This document shows, one piece after another, positions 21,265 to 32,895 of a stretch of DNA of 64,000 bases. Position numbers and translations under genes: made by a program. The notes beneath the pieces were generated by a model, which searched no databases, had not been told where the DNA came from, and saw nothing but the letters and a program-made list of their open reading frames with translations. Each line of letters begins with the position of its first letter. The first letter of the stretch is position 1. Source of the DNA: Macrostomum hystrix (lineage: Eukaryota > Platyhelminthes > Macrostomidae); assembly GCA_950097015.1 (NCBI GenBank), contig CATNEN010000039.1, positions 8,820,501 through 8,884,500 on the forward strand, given 5' to 3'.

Positions 21265-24200
21265 AGAAGAGGGGGAGCCCATGGAAACCGGCGGCCCCCG
21301 TTCTTTCCCGGGGTGAGGAGGAAGAGGAAGAGGAAGAGGAGGAAGAGGGCCTTCTGGCCCAATCCCCTCAGAAACCATCAGACGGTTAACCTGATGCGCA
21401 CGGCTGAGCGCACGCTTCCGAGCCTCATTTTTGTTCAGGAGCCCTGGCTTTCCAAAGGTAAGTCTATCCAATATACCTTCGGGATTTGACTGTTCTTGCA
21501 TGGCGGATACCCCTCGCCCCAGATCGCTGATCTTTGCTGCAAATTCTCTAAAAGCGTGGATGAGACCCGACCTGCCACCGGGGACATCTGCGTGATCCAA
21601 ACCCTGCACATAGTGCAGCGTAAGTTTACTCTGGTGGCGTCAGTATACCTGCCAGGCGATGCCCCACGGTCAGCGATGCGCTGGTAGCTCTCTGCGATTA
21701 CGCGCATGTGCACAACTTCGAGCTCCTCATTGCCGGTGATGTGAACGCACACCACTCGCACTGGGGTAGTAAGAACATCAACGACCACAGGCACAAAGGC
21801 ACAAACCTTAATTTCTGCAATGCCAGAAGCACCCCAACTTTCGACAATGGCCGTTGGTCAGAGGTCCTCGATGTGCACCCTCGTCTCCCCGGGCGTCCTC
21901 GCCAGGATATCCGGCTGGAGAGTGTGGGGAGAAGAGGAGTCCCTCTCAGACCATCGCCTCATCCGCTTCGAGGTCGTAAATGCTACCCCGAAGAGAACTA
22001 TCACCTGGAGCAGGAACATCCGAAACACCGACTGGACCAGGTTCGGCCTTGAGCTGAGCATGGGTCTGATTGACATCGGCACCCCAGGTGACATCACAAA
22101 CTGCAACATAGCTGACTAGATAGCCTCCAAGCTTGGAGGCACGGTCATCGATGCCTATGAGGCGGCCTGTCCCCTCAAAGCCTATAAAGGCAAGAAATCT
22201 GCCATCTGGTGGAACCCCGAGCCCGGAATCCTGAGACGACGAGCAAAGGCTCTGCAGAGGATATTTCTAAAAACCAGGACCCCTGAAGACAGAGAAGCCT
22301 ATGTTCATGCCAGTCATGAGTTCAAGGGCCAGGTCAGAAGGGCAAAAGCGGCCAAGTGGCGCCAATACTGCGAAGGGCTTGAGGGCTCCCGCCCCACTGC
22401 CGACGTGGTAAAAGCGCTCACTTAAGACAGCTTCTCCAAACTAAACGCTCTAGCTCATGCTCGGGCATTTCTTCCCCAGCATCCAGACAGCGCAGGGCCA
22501 GCCAGACCACACTGTGGGCGGGCAAGACCTAGTAAAGTCTCTCGTCACCAAATACCGCATCATACGTGCGGCAAATTTCTTTAATCCGTACAAAGCACCG
22601 GGCCCGGACGGCATCTACCCGGTCCTACCCCTCCTTCATCTACGGCATCTACCCTCCTTCCTGAAGCTGCTTGAGAGACTGGTGCTCTGGCGCCTTCTCT
22701 CTGGGGAGCTCAAGCGTTTCCCTCTCTCTCAGAACCAGCACGCTTTTAGGGCTGGCAGGTCCACTGAGAGCGCCCTCCACTCCATCGTGGAAAAGCTGGA
22801 ACGGGCTGTGCTGGGTAACAGCTTCGCCCTTTCCTTTTTCATCGACATCGAGGGGGCCTTCGATAACGTCCGTTTCGAAACGTTTCGTAGAGCCCTTAAA
22901 TCTAGGGCCACGCACCCCCACCTTTTCCGCTGGATCATGTACATGATCCAGCACCGCTCTGTGATGGCCAACCTCAATGGGCTCTCGCTTTCAGCGCCAG
23001 TCCAGAAAGGGGGCCCGCAGGGCGGGATTCTTACTCCTCTCCTTTGGAATCTTGTCATGGATGAGCTGCTTGAGGATGCTCAGCCAGATCCGGTCCAAAA
23101 AGTGGGATACGCTGACGATGTGACCGCCACCTGCGCGGGACCTTCAGCGGACACCACTAGGGACCTCATCCAGGGTTCCATCAACAGAGCTGAAAGCTGG
23201 GCGACCCGCTGCGGGCTCAGACTCTCCGAGTCCAAGACCGTGGCGATCATGTTTACCAGCAAGCTGCGTTGGACCATGAAACCCCTCACTCTCTACGGCA
23301 AGGACATGCCTTGGTCTGATCTTGGACCATATGCTAAACTGGAGTCACCACCTCCGCTTCAAAACCAAGAGGGCCTTGGCGATACTGGCGTAAGTTAGGC
23401 GAGCCGTTGGGAACACTTGGGGCCTCACCCCCCAGATGCTCTGGTGGATCTACACAACGATCATCAGACCTTCGATCTCGTACGCCAGCCTCATCTGGGC
23501 TAGCGCCACGAGTACCCAGGGAAACCTGGATGCGCTTTACAGGGTGCAGGGCAGAGCCTGTCGCATGACCATGGGCGCCTCACCCTCCACTCCCTTCAAA
23601 GGCATGAACGCCTTCCTGGGAGCCACTCCTTTGGACATCTTCGTCAAGGGAGAAGCCGCGAAGAGCACCATATAGGCACCTTATGGATGCCGGCGTGACT
23701 TTCAATTTCTCGAGAGCCTTCAAAAAGCGCTCTCTCACTCCCCACTCCGATCTGTGCCTGAAGATTCTGGTGAGTGCGAGTGCAACATCCTCTCCGATGC
23801 AATACCCGCCACTCTGATCCTGAGCCACAGGTACAAGGTCGAAATTCAGCCTTGCCAGGAGGCAAACGACAGCTGGACCGACCCTGAAATCCACTGTTAT
23901 ACCGACGGCTCCCTGATGAACGGAATCTCGGGATTCTGTATCTACCCTGTAGGAGCCTGTATCTACAATGGAGGAGAGGTCACCTGGACTCACTCCCAGC
24001 ACACTGGGAAAAACTCCAGCGTTCTTCAGAACGAGATGTTCGCTATCAGTTCATGTGCAGCAGAGTTGCACCAGAGGGGGCTCACTGACCGGAAGATCAT
24101 TTTCCACTCCGACAGTCAAGCCGCCCTCCGGGCCCTCGACCGTGCTCTAAGACCACCTTGGACTGCAACGCCCAGCTCAACGGGCTGGCACGGGCCAACG

Positions 24201-24895
24201 AGGTCAAGCTCAAATGGATCCCAGGTCACGCTGGCTTCCCAGGGAATGAGATGGCGGACCAGCTCACAAAAGCTGGAGCAGCCAGCACCCTGGCGGGGCC
24301 AGGGCCTGGCGCTCCTATCCCCGTCACTGTGACCAACCTCAAGCTGAAGCGCTGGATGGAGGCCCAGCACCTGGACAGATGGACCAAGACCCAGAAATGC
24401 AAGCAGTCCAGGGCAGCGGTCCCATGTCCGTCTCACCGCCTGCACAAAGCCCTCTTAAAGCTGAACCGCAGAGATCTCCGCGCAGTAAGCATGGCCCTCT
24501 CAGGGCATGGCTGTTTTTCTCGGCATCGATATCTCCAGGGCCAGCTCCTGGAGGACAAATGCACCTTTTGTAGCTCGGGCAGCGAAAATGCCGAGCACTT
24601 CATCAGTTTTCACCAGGGCAAAGCTACCTTAGGCCTAACCCAACTCTCTCCGATTTGCAGGCCCGAGAGCATCCCTCAGCTTGCCCGGTACCTACGGGAT
24701 ACGGGGCGAGCCAACGTCTTCCCCACCGACAGTGCGGAGGACCACGCTGCAGGCGAGTCCGACGGGCCACCCTGAGCAACACCACCTCTCCTGAGGTCGT
24801 CTGGTTTGCGAGGGGTTAGCGGAATGGGCGGTCCCCTCCGCCTCCTCGCTGCGTCCGCCGGTACGGAGCACCCTGCAGCTAAGTCAGTAAGTCAA
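21265..24895 (+). mobile_element. LINE copy 2, 5'-truncated, same family
   Basis: Begins directly after the AAGTCA-type tail of copy 1 and has the same order (endonuclease, RT, RNase H, knuckle), a similar protein and the same 3' end (CCTGCAGCTAAGTCAGTAAG). It lacks ORF1. It is followed at 24896 by the right 12-bp target duplication, so copies 1 and 2 together occupy one insertion. Confidence 0.87.
21370..24775 (+). pseudogene. LINE ORF2 remnant (copy 2)
   Basis: Endonuclease motifs FVQEPWLSKG, GDICVIQ, AGDVNAHHSHWGS and a degraded SDHRLIRF run from 21430 to 21965. RT motifs YKAPGPDGIYP, NQHAFRAGRSTESAL, FIDIEGAFDNV, KGGPQGGILTPLLWN and VGYADDVTA lie at 22590-23120. RNase H motifs HCYTDGSLMNG, SDSQAALRAL and WIPGHAGFPGNEMAD lie at 23890-24260, and a cysteine knuckle near 24560. 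Stops and frameshifts break it at about 21487, 21685, 22119, 22424, 23396 and 23674. It keeps the endonuclease N-terminus that copy 1 lost, and a tryptophan codon where copy 1 has its stop. Confidence 0.85.
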
Positions 24896-24907
24896 GAGCG
24901 TTTGATT
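24896..24907. other. 12-bp target duplication, right copy
   Basis: GAGCGTTTGATT, identical to 4830-4841. It follows the tail of LINE copy 2. Confidence 0.8.
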
Positions 24908-25089
24908 TATAGGTGTATTAGTCGCTGATTAAAGTATCATGCATGTAAAATAGTTCATACACATGTCAGCAGTTTTGGCTTGTACAAATGGCAGCAATTA
25001 TTAATTGTTATTTTTGTTATTTTATTCACACATACCTAAAAATTAAATTGCAATAAGTATAGCTATAGTCTTTGTGACCCTCCTGCACT
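24908..25089. other. Spacer of the palindrome (right part)
   Basis: About 180 bp of unique AT-rich sequence. Together with 4798-4841 it formed the original loop of about 215 bp between the inverted arms before the LINE insertion. No gene. Confidence 0.75.
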
Positions 25090-25910
25090 ATGGGGATCAG
25101 GACCCGGTCGCTGATGGATGTGTGGCAACCCTGCATGATGGAGATCAGGACCCGGTCGCTGATGGATGTGTGGCAACCCTGCATGATGGAGATCAGGACC
25201 CGGTCGCTGATGGATGTGTGGCAACCCTGCATGATGGGGATCAGGACCCGGTCGCTGATGGATGTGTGGCAACCCTGCATGATGGGGATCAGGACCCGGT
25301 CGCTGATGGATGTGTGGCAACCCTGCATGATGGGGATCAGGACCCGGTCGCTGATGGATGTGTGGCAACCCTGCATGATGGAGATCAGGACCCGGTCGCT
25401 GATGGATGTGTGGCAACCCTGCATGATGGAGATCAGGACCCGGTCGCTGATGGATGTGTGGCAACCCTGCATGATGGGGATCAGGACCCGGTCGCTGATG
25501 GATGTGTGGCAACCCTGCATGATGGAGATCAGGACCCGGTCGCTGATGGATGTGTGGCAACCCTGCATGATGGGGATCAGGACCCAGTCGCTGATGGATG
25601 TGTGGCAACCCTGCATGATGGAGATCAGGACCCGGTCGCTGATGGATGTGTGGCAACCCTGCATGATGGAGATCAGGACCCGGTCGCTGATGGATGTGTG
25701 GCAACCCTGCATGATGGAGATCAGGACCCGGTCGCTGATGGATGTGTGGCAACCCTGCATGATGGAGATCAGGACCCGGTCGCTGATGGATGTGTGGCAA
25801 CCCTGCATGATGGGGATCAGGACCCGGTCGCTGATGGATGTGTGGCAACCCTGCATGATGGGGATCAGGACCCGGTCGCTGATGAATGTGTGGCAACCCA
25901 TCTCGATGGG
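25090..25910. repeat. 48-bp minisatellite, 17 copies (inverted)
   Basis: Inverted counterpart of 4216-4797. The order of the C/T variants and the single CGACTGGG variant differ in position from the left arm, so copies were gained or lost inside the array. Confidence 0.93.
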
Positions 25911-26576
25911 GATCAGTTGCGAGGATTCTGTTTGGGATCTTGCCATGAAGATAGTTCAGAAACCATAAAAGAACCAAACAATTTGACAGGCAACTGAACC
26001 GCTGAAGAGTACAGCTGCTAACACTGAAAGATGAGAATTTGTTGTAGAAATTGTTTGAAACGTACGCCTTACAGGAGAATAATATAAGTATGCGCATCGT
26101 TTAATGGCTTTCAAATAGCTAGTATATTTATCATAAAAATAGGGCATCAAACTGCGAAATGCTTAAGGTGTGGTGTACTCAGTGTAAAATAGCGAAAATA
26201 CTGTCGAATGACAAGAGTGTTTCTCAAGATATGTAATTATCAGCCTTACGCGCTGACTAACGAAATATTATAATAATAAAAAACAGACAGTCAACGTCAA
26301 CCCTGGCTGTACTTTTGTAGTGTGAGCAGTCATAGCTCTGAAATATCCGTCAGAGCACAGGATCAAGGGCTCCGAAAATGTGCATCTCGAATGTGCACCG
26401 AAAATTGACTCAGGACAAGTCGAACAGGATGTGCTTATAGAAACTTCCAGCGAGAGCCACATGTTCCTGAAAGGAAACATAGGTAATAGGATGTTGTACC
26501 TTTTTATTTTTTTATTTAGACAAAACAGCCAATTTTTCAAAAGCAGGGGGAATGAAAGAGGTGCTGGGAAGAGGGA
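25911..26576. other. Unique segment of right arm, no gene
   Basis: Inverted counterpart of 3561-4215, with scattered substitutions. No coding signal. Confidence 0.7.
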
Positions 26577-27290
26577 GGGGACTATCAAGGACGGCGGGAG
26601 GAATGCCAAGGAGGATAGGAGAGGGGACTGTCAAGGCCAGGGAGGATAAGGGAGGGGACTGTCAAGGATGGCAGGAGGAATGCCATGGAGGATGGGGAGG
26701 GGACTATTAAGGATGGCGGAAGGAATGCCATGGAGGATGGGAAGGGGACTGTCAAGGATGGCATGAGGAATGCCATGGAGGATGGGGAGGGGACTGTCAA
26801 GGATGGCGGGAGGAATGCCATGGAGGATGGGGAGGGGACTGTCAAGGATGGCGGAAGGAATGCCATGGAGGATGGGGAGGGGACTGTCAAGGATGGCAGG
26901 AGGAATGCCATGGAGGATGGGGAGGGGACTGTCAAGGATGGCAGGAGTAATGCCATGGAGGATGGGGAGGGGACTATTAAGGATGGCGGAAGGAATGCCA
27001 CGGAGGATGGGAGAGGGGACTGTCAAGGCCAGGGAGGATAAGGGAGGGGACTGTCAAGGATGGCAGGAGGAATGCCATGGAGGATGGGGAGGGGACTATT
27101 AAGGATGGCGGAAGGAATGCCAAGGAGGATGGGAGAGGGGACTATTAAGGATGGCGGAAGGAATGCCATGGAGGATGGGAAGGGGACTGTCAAGGATGGC
27201 ATGAGGAATCCCATGGAGGATGGGGAGGGGACTGTCAAGGATGGCAGGAGGAATGCCATGGAGGATGGGGGAGGGGACTATCAAGGAACA
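26577..27290. repeat. 45-bp minisatellite, about 14 copies (inverted)
   Basis: Inverted counterpart of 2575-3560, including the same two altered interruptions. Fourteen cores counted. Confidence 0.92.
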
Positions 27291-27420
27291 GAAAGTGTTA
27301 GAGGAGCTGTGGTAGAGGAGCATGGGTAGAGTAGAAGGGCCAGTAGAGGAACAGGGGTTAGAGGAGCAGGGGTTGAGGTGCTGGGGTAGAGGAGCAGGGG
27401 TTAGAGGAGCAGGGGTTAGA

Positions 27421-28009
27421 GGTGCAGGGGTAGAGAGGCAGGGCCAGTAGAGGAGCAAGGTGTAGAAGAGTAGGGTAGAGGTGCAGGGGTAGAGAGGCAG
27501 GGCCAGTAGAGGAGCAAGGTGTAGAAGAGTAGGGTAGAGGTGCAGGGGTAGAGAGGCAGGGCCAGTAGAGGAGCAAGGTGTAGAAGAGTAGGGTAGAGGT
27601 GCAGGGGTAGAGAGGCAGGGCCAGTAGAGGAGCAAGGTGTAGAAGAGTAGGGTAGAGGTGCAGGGGTAGAGAGGCAGGGCCAGTAGAGGAGCAAGGTGTA
27701 GAAGAGTAGGGTAGAGGTGCAGGGGTAGAGAGGCAGGGCCAGTAGAGGAGCAAGGTGTAGAAGAGTAGGGTAGAGGTGCAGGGGTAGAGAGGCAGGGCCA
27801 GTAGAGGAGCAAGGTGTAGAAGAGTAGGGTAGAGGTGCAGGGGTAGAGAGGCAGGGCCAGTAGAGGAGCAAGGTGTAGAAGAGTAGGGTAGAGGTGCAGG
27901 GGTAGAGAGGCAGGGCCAGTAGAGGAGCAAGGTGTAGAAGAGTAGGGTAGAGGTGCAGGGGTAGAGAGGCAGGGCCAGTAGAGGAGCAAGGTGTAGAAGA
28001 GTAGGGTAG
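27421..28009. repeat. 59-bp minisatellite, 10 copies (inverted)
   Basis: Inverted counterpart of 1374-2439; 589 bp is 10 units. Copies are essentially identical. Confidence 0.94.
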
Positions 28010-29379
28010 AGGAGCAGGGGGGTAAAGAAGCAGTTGGTAGAGAAACAGTGGGTGGAGGAGGAGTTGATAGGGGAACAGGGGGTAGTAGAGCAGTTGATAA
28101 AGGAACAGGTAGCAGGATGAAGAGTAGCAAGGGTAGTAAATGAGCCAGAGGAACAGGAGCAATGAATAGGAGAAAAGGAATGGAAAAGAAACAAAAAAGT
28201 ATATATATTTATATAATATATAGAAACAAACATATTTGTCATTAGTTATTATTCCTAAGAAATATTTTTTGGCAATAATCTAGCTGTCTATGAGCCTATA
28301 TATATTTGAATATATCTAAGCCATATAAGAATTAATAAATTATTGAATTATTATTTCATGGTTAAAAAATATATATGATAATAAAATTTAAATATGTCAG
28401 CTTCTAATAAACTATAAATTTTACTTGTGTTGCTGTTTAGCAATAAATATTAATAATAGTACTCATAATAGTAGCTGTCACACTATTAGCTTAGGCTTGG
28501 GGCTGTGCCTGTTCTTTAACAAGCCTAGCTAGGAAAACATTCTAAATAGCTAATGTCTAGCAGAACATGCTTTTTAGCTAGATTTTTGCTAGAAGCTAGC
28601 TATATTTGCTAGCTAAACTTTCTACTATGGTCTGAGCCATGGGGTCTGTTTATAACTATGGCTATAGGCCTATAGCCATCCATTCATATCTAGCTAGGCA
28701 TAGGTAGGCCAACATTCAATAGCTAGCAAATTATAATTAGCAATAATAGGCCTATAGGAAACAATAATATACAAATAAATTGTAAAGACACTGTATCGAA
28801 TCGATTGTATTGATCCTGGTAACTCTATAAAAGAGTCAGTCATTGAAACGATATCTAACAGCATTGATTATATTATATTTAAGCACGTACATTTGTGCCC
28901 CATATTAAAGCATTGCATTGACTTTGAAAGCTAAAGCTGCGCGTATCGCTACGCCGCTGCGCGCAGAGAACCGCTTTGAAGGCTCGTAACACAGAATTGG
29001 CTTTACAGAGTGTAACACGAGTGGGTACCGTAGGCCTACGAATAGCCAACTTCTAATTTCTTCCAGCATTTGTATTAATTTCGAATTCGCGCCAGCTTTG
29101 TTTTAAAAGTAATATTTCAACAGGCTATTTCATGAAGCCAAAGGCATATAAAACGACTCTAAGATGCAAAAAGGATCGCGCAAAGGCATGTAAACTTAAA
29201 ATATAACACCGCTTTTCATGCGCAATAACGCGCAAAATATAATTTACATTTATCTGATTCACCGCCGATTCACCGCCTATAATAAAACAAAAAATCGCTC
29301 TTTTGCCGTCCCGACGAAACGCGCAGTGCTAGAAATTTAGGCGCATCTCTAAATTAACTTGCGCCATCGATTTTATACA
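28010..29379. other. Outer AT-rich part of right arm, no gene
   Basis: Inverted counterpart of 1-1373, with only a few differences. No coding signal. Confidence 0.8.
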
Positions 29380-29789
29380 GTTTTGGCTGTTGAAAATTTA
29401 TTTAAAAAATCGGTGAAATCCAGTGGCGGTGAAATCAGTACTTAGTTAAATTTAATTAAATTAAATTAAATTACCGACTGTTTTTCGGTCGGTATTTCAC
29501 TTGAATCCCTCGAGCCTCGAGCCATAGAATATCGTATACTTAATGTCAGTTTTTACTTGTTCTAGTTCTTTTCAAGTCGCGTTGTGAGTATCATTGCGGA
29601 GCTAACAGTGGTTTTGTAGACATGAGCATGACAACATTATCAAAATATAATAGGCACTGGCACGTTATTGGGTGAACATCTACCCGCTGCGAGAGAGGAG
29701 GCAATTCTGTCCATTTCGCTGACTCCTGAGCAGTGGGTTAACTTGTTTTTAATCTCCTGAGTGCCGCAGTTTCAAATCAGTTAGAACTA
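29380..29789. other. Flank outside the palindrome, no gene
   Basis: Begins GTTTTGGCTGTTG just beyond the last paired base. It contains an (ATTAA)n run at 29447-29473 and a small hairpin (ACCGAC/GTCGGT, about 29473-29493). Confidence 0.6.
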
Positions 29790-30224
29790 TCAGTAGAAGC
29801 ACTGCCTGAGGTTCGGCAGCGAAAGCGGCCACTCACGCGGCTGCAAGCCGCCTTTGACGGCTTGCGGATCTCGCGGCAGCAGCGACGCCCGAATCACCTT
29901 CTCAGCCAGGGAGCCCTTGGCAATGCTGGCCGCTGCTAGGGAGGCGGCCAGAGTGAGCTCAACTGTGAGCAGTTCACTGTCTCTCGATAGACTGACCGTC
30001 AGGCTCTGGCCCAGCTGATCGATGACGCGAGTTGAACTGAAGTAGGCCGAGCCTTGTCGGGGACCAGCGTTGACAGCAGACAAACTGGCGCAACACTGCT
30101 CCGAACGGTCGCTGTCTCCGCCAGGGAGAATCTCAGTTGCAGTCGCAGAGGCCGTTGATAGTGCTGGCGTTGCCACAGCGGCTGCAGGATGCACTCGCGC
30201 CTGACTGACTCCGCAGCCCATCAT
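29790..30224 (-). CDS. Hypothetical ORF, 144 codons
   Basis: An open frame of raised GC compared with its AT-rich surroundings. It is rich in Ser, Ala and Leu, with an amphipathic stretch ending in LAASLAAASIAKGSLAEK. No signal peptide, membrane segment or known motif is seen. GC and codon choice resemble the real exons elsewhere in the window, so it could be an exon of a larger gene or a decayed one. I do not recognise it. Confidence 0.25.
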   Translation of the reverse strand: MMGCGVSQARVHPAAAVATPALSTASATATEILPGGDSDRSEQCCASLSAVNAGPRQGSAYFSSTRVIDQLGQSLTVSLSRDSELLTVELTLAASLAAASIAKGSLAEKVIRASLLPRDPQAVKGGLQPREWPLSLPNLRQCFY

Positions 30225-30439
30225 GTGTCATGACTGGCGACTCGCTGACTGATGCCAATGATGCTCGGCTGCTCCCTGTTGATGCAAAATTAATTCAGGT
30301 TTTGAGTTTTCTTTACTCTGACCATTAGCAGTTAAATATTGCTGTTAGCTATAACTGTAAAAATACCACGGGGATATTTCAAATACCCACATTTTCCATT
30401 TTCTGTATCTCCTAAAATACGAGTAGTAATCTACTAATC

Positions 30440-30650
30440 GCCATAAAAGCCCAGAACACGGACGAAAAGCTCTTGCTCTATCCGATGAAGCAAATTCCAG
30501 AATCTCAAAACAGCAGCATCGTCAAATATATTCAACGGTTCTCGTCGGCGTAATTTTCGGTTATAATTTTTGGGCATATAATTTTTTAACAAAATTTCAT
30601 CATGGAACAATGTCAGCTCAACAATTTATGTTAATCAGTCGCAGGGACCT
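30440..30650 (+). repeat. Dispersed repeat family 1, copy a
   Basis: CTCTATCCGATGAAGCAA, ATATTCAACGGTTCTCGTCG and TTTCATCATGGAACAATGTC match 50850-51060 in the same order and spacing with about 75-80 percent identity by eye. Part of it also matches 51905-51970 inverted. Confidence 0.55.
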
Positions 30651-31137
30651 TTGTTCTCAAGATCCCAGTCTCCAGGTTCCCCCTTCATCACCGTCTGGAG
30701 CATCGACGACGACCGTCGGAACCTTCAACAAAAGCACACGATCGGCATCTCAAAGACGGCTGCGTTCACAAAGCTGAAATTGAAGAATCCTGTTCTGCAT
30801 GCATTCCTCAGTCGGTAGACATAATCGATGAACAAAATGGACAATGACCTATGATGTTATAGCGATCACATATGCCTTGGTGTGGTGCTTTGATCAAAGA
30901 AGGTCGTTGTTGGCGGCACCAGCTCGTCTGGGCCGCGCAATGGCACTCTGTTTAAGGTCGCCTGTATGTCTGCAGTTCAGCCGTCCATTTCGTTTACCGA
31001 TTATGTCTACTGACTGAAGACTGCTATTTAAATTCAACCGCACTTAAAAATCGATTGAGCTGTATTTTTTCCTAAGATCGATTTTCCTTATAGCTACAAG
31101 TTGCATTTTTTTAATAGTTGTTTGCGCTTTTTTCAGC

Positions 31138-31460
31138 ACACGGGTGAGTAAAGTTGCAGAGCCGGCCCTTCAATGTGACGTCAAACCACAGAATTAAAAA
31201 GTCGAAACCCTTTAATAAATTAGAGAGTATGCAAGACGCGTTGAGATCTAACTGCCGTTATTTTTCACAATCAATCAAATAATACGAGTACAATAACAAT
31301 ATTATAACCCAATAATGAGACTTTTCGGTAAACATTATATTTTATTAATAGTGAGTGTTCGTAAAACCGCTTGGCATAAAAGCCAAGGTGAAGCGTAACA
31401 GGTGGTCGGTAGATTTTAGTTGATTCAAAGCGTTAAACCTGCATATAGGGACCCGTAAAA
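31138..31460 (+). repeat. Dispersed repeat family 2, copy a
   Basis: Collinear with 36425-36680. Shared blocks are CACACGGGTGAGTAAA (CACACGGGTAAATAAA), GAGCCGGCCCTT, and GCTTGGC...AACAGGTGGTCGGTAGATTT (AACAGGTGTTCAGTAGATTT). Diverged, noncoding, probably an old mobile element. Confidence 0.55.
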
Positions 31461-32895
31461 TCATCTGAAATGATCAAAATTAATATCATTAATAAATTTG
31501 AGTTAAACTCACCACAGGTGCAGCAGCAGGTGCCCCAATTTAGCTGGCGGCAACTTCTAGAGATGCCACTTGACTACGACAATTATTAGGAGCGAAATAA
31601 TAAAATAGTTAATATTGTGCCGATTGAATTTTAAGCCAACCAGCGGCCTTTGATCTGAAAGTCTTTGCAGTGTGCTGACGCCGGTGTTCAATGGCTCAAT
31701 ATACCCCTCGTACGAGCGTATCTTTCACTCTCAGCGCAATCGAAAAAAATTCTAAGGCTCTGCGTGAGTGAGCCCGTGCTGCAATGGGAAAATGGAGACT
31801 CAATGGAGAGAGAGCTGATGGCTCTGTGAATGGCAGGGTTCTCAATTGGATTTGCCTTCTCTTCCTTCCGACCCCTACCCTGATGCCAGAACTGAGTGCA
31901 AGTTCGCATGCGTGCCTTAAATGACAGTCTAATCTAAGGCCTTCAAGCTTAGATTAGTCTTAGTCTGTTTAGTCTTCAAGCTAAACAGGTATGGTTGCTG
32001 TTGCCACCGCTACACCTGCGCGGTGGTTGCTGATTTATCTAACGTGCCAGTTCTACCTAGTGACAGAGAAATCGATTCGGCAGAGCGGAATGCGTCCTCA
32101 AGTGTCAAATCCAAATACTTTGCTCTCTGGGGCTCTTCCCGCTTATCCTCCCTTTCCTGTAGAATCCCATCTTAGGTCCACACTTTCGATCCCTCTTTCT
32201 CTTCCCACCTGTCCATCTCCTGCCACTCCCGCAATCGAGTGACACAGCTAGTGCTCAGCCACTGAGCTCCTCCTCTTCCTGCTCATGCAGCTTTTCGTAC
32301 CTTTTCTTACCCGCAAATGATCTCACGCTGATCTCATCCTAACTGGCTGGGATGCTCAGCGCCTATTCGATGATATTTTCGAGTTCTCTCGACCTGAGTC
32401 CTGAGTCCTAACTTGCACTCAACTTAGTCCTGAAAGTACAACTTCTTCACAGGAAAGAATTCCCTACCTTTGCTTCCTTCCTATGAGTTTACTTCAAAAG
32501 GAAATATTTAAACGAAAACGAACAAATCGGCGAAAAACAGTTCGCTAGCTTCTTATATTTGAGCAGCAAGCGTCGACTAACTATAGTTAGTAATATGTTA
32601 TTCTCGAACCGGCTCAAGTTGCAGCACATGCCTGCAACGAGCCAGTCTGCAATTGCGTTTCCTAAGCGCAATTCGCAATGTGCGAAAATCATATGCCTGT
32701 GTAAAACCAATTTCCATTAAGGGTGCGTCGTCTCAGGGAAGCCACTGCTGGTCCCAAGTGTATGTTTCTTTATATAAGCATAAACCAATCGTCAATGCGC
32801 CGACGATAGTCTTATGGTCTCAAAGGCATATAGATTCCAATACAATATACGAAGTATTTAACTTTAAGAACGTTGCTCGAACCAAAGTGGAGGAG

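Larger units (their letters stand above)
25090..29379. repeat. Right arm of the giant inverted repeat
   Basis: Reverse complement of 1-4797. It is 507 bp shorter. I count 8 fewer 59-bp units, 6 fewer 45-bp units, 5 more 48-bp units and one 5-bp deletion: 472+270-240+5 = 507. The outer boundary is only known to be at or beyond 29379 because the left partner runs off the window. Confidence 0.92.
30225..32640. other. Intergenic, with dispersed repeats
   Basis: No gene seen. It includes two dispersed repeats annotated separately (30440-30650 and 31138-31460). A perfect 10-bp hairpin (CTAATCTAAG/CTTAGATTAG) lies at about 31930-31958. The rest is AT-rich to mixed composition with short frames only. 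Confidence 0.6.

Noticed and set aside
1-29379. Maverick/Polinton-type giant DNA transposon
   Set aside because: No polymerase B, packaging ATPase, capsid or Polinton integrase frames are present; the interior is only retroelements inserted later.
32653-32895. N-terminal extension of MFS gene A from upstream open frame
   Set aside because: The peptide is unlike the paralog and has no membrane or targeting features; the first supported start is 32896, although a short SL-derived extension is possible.
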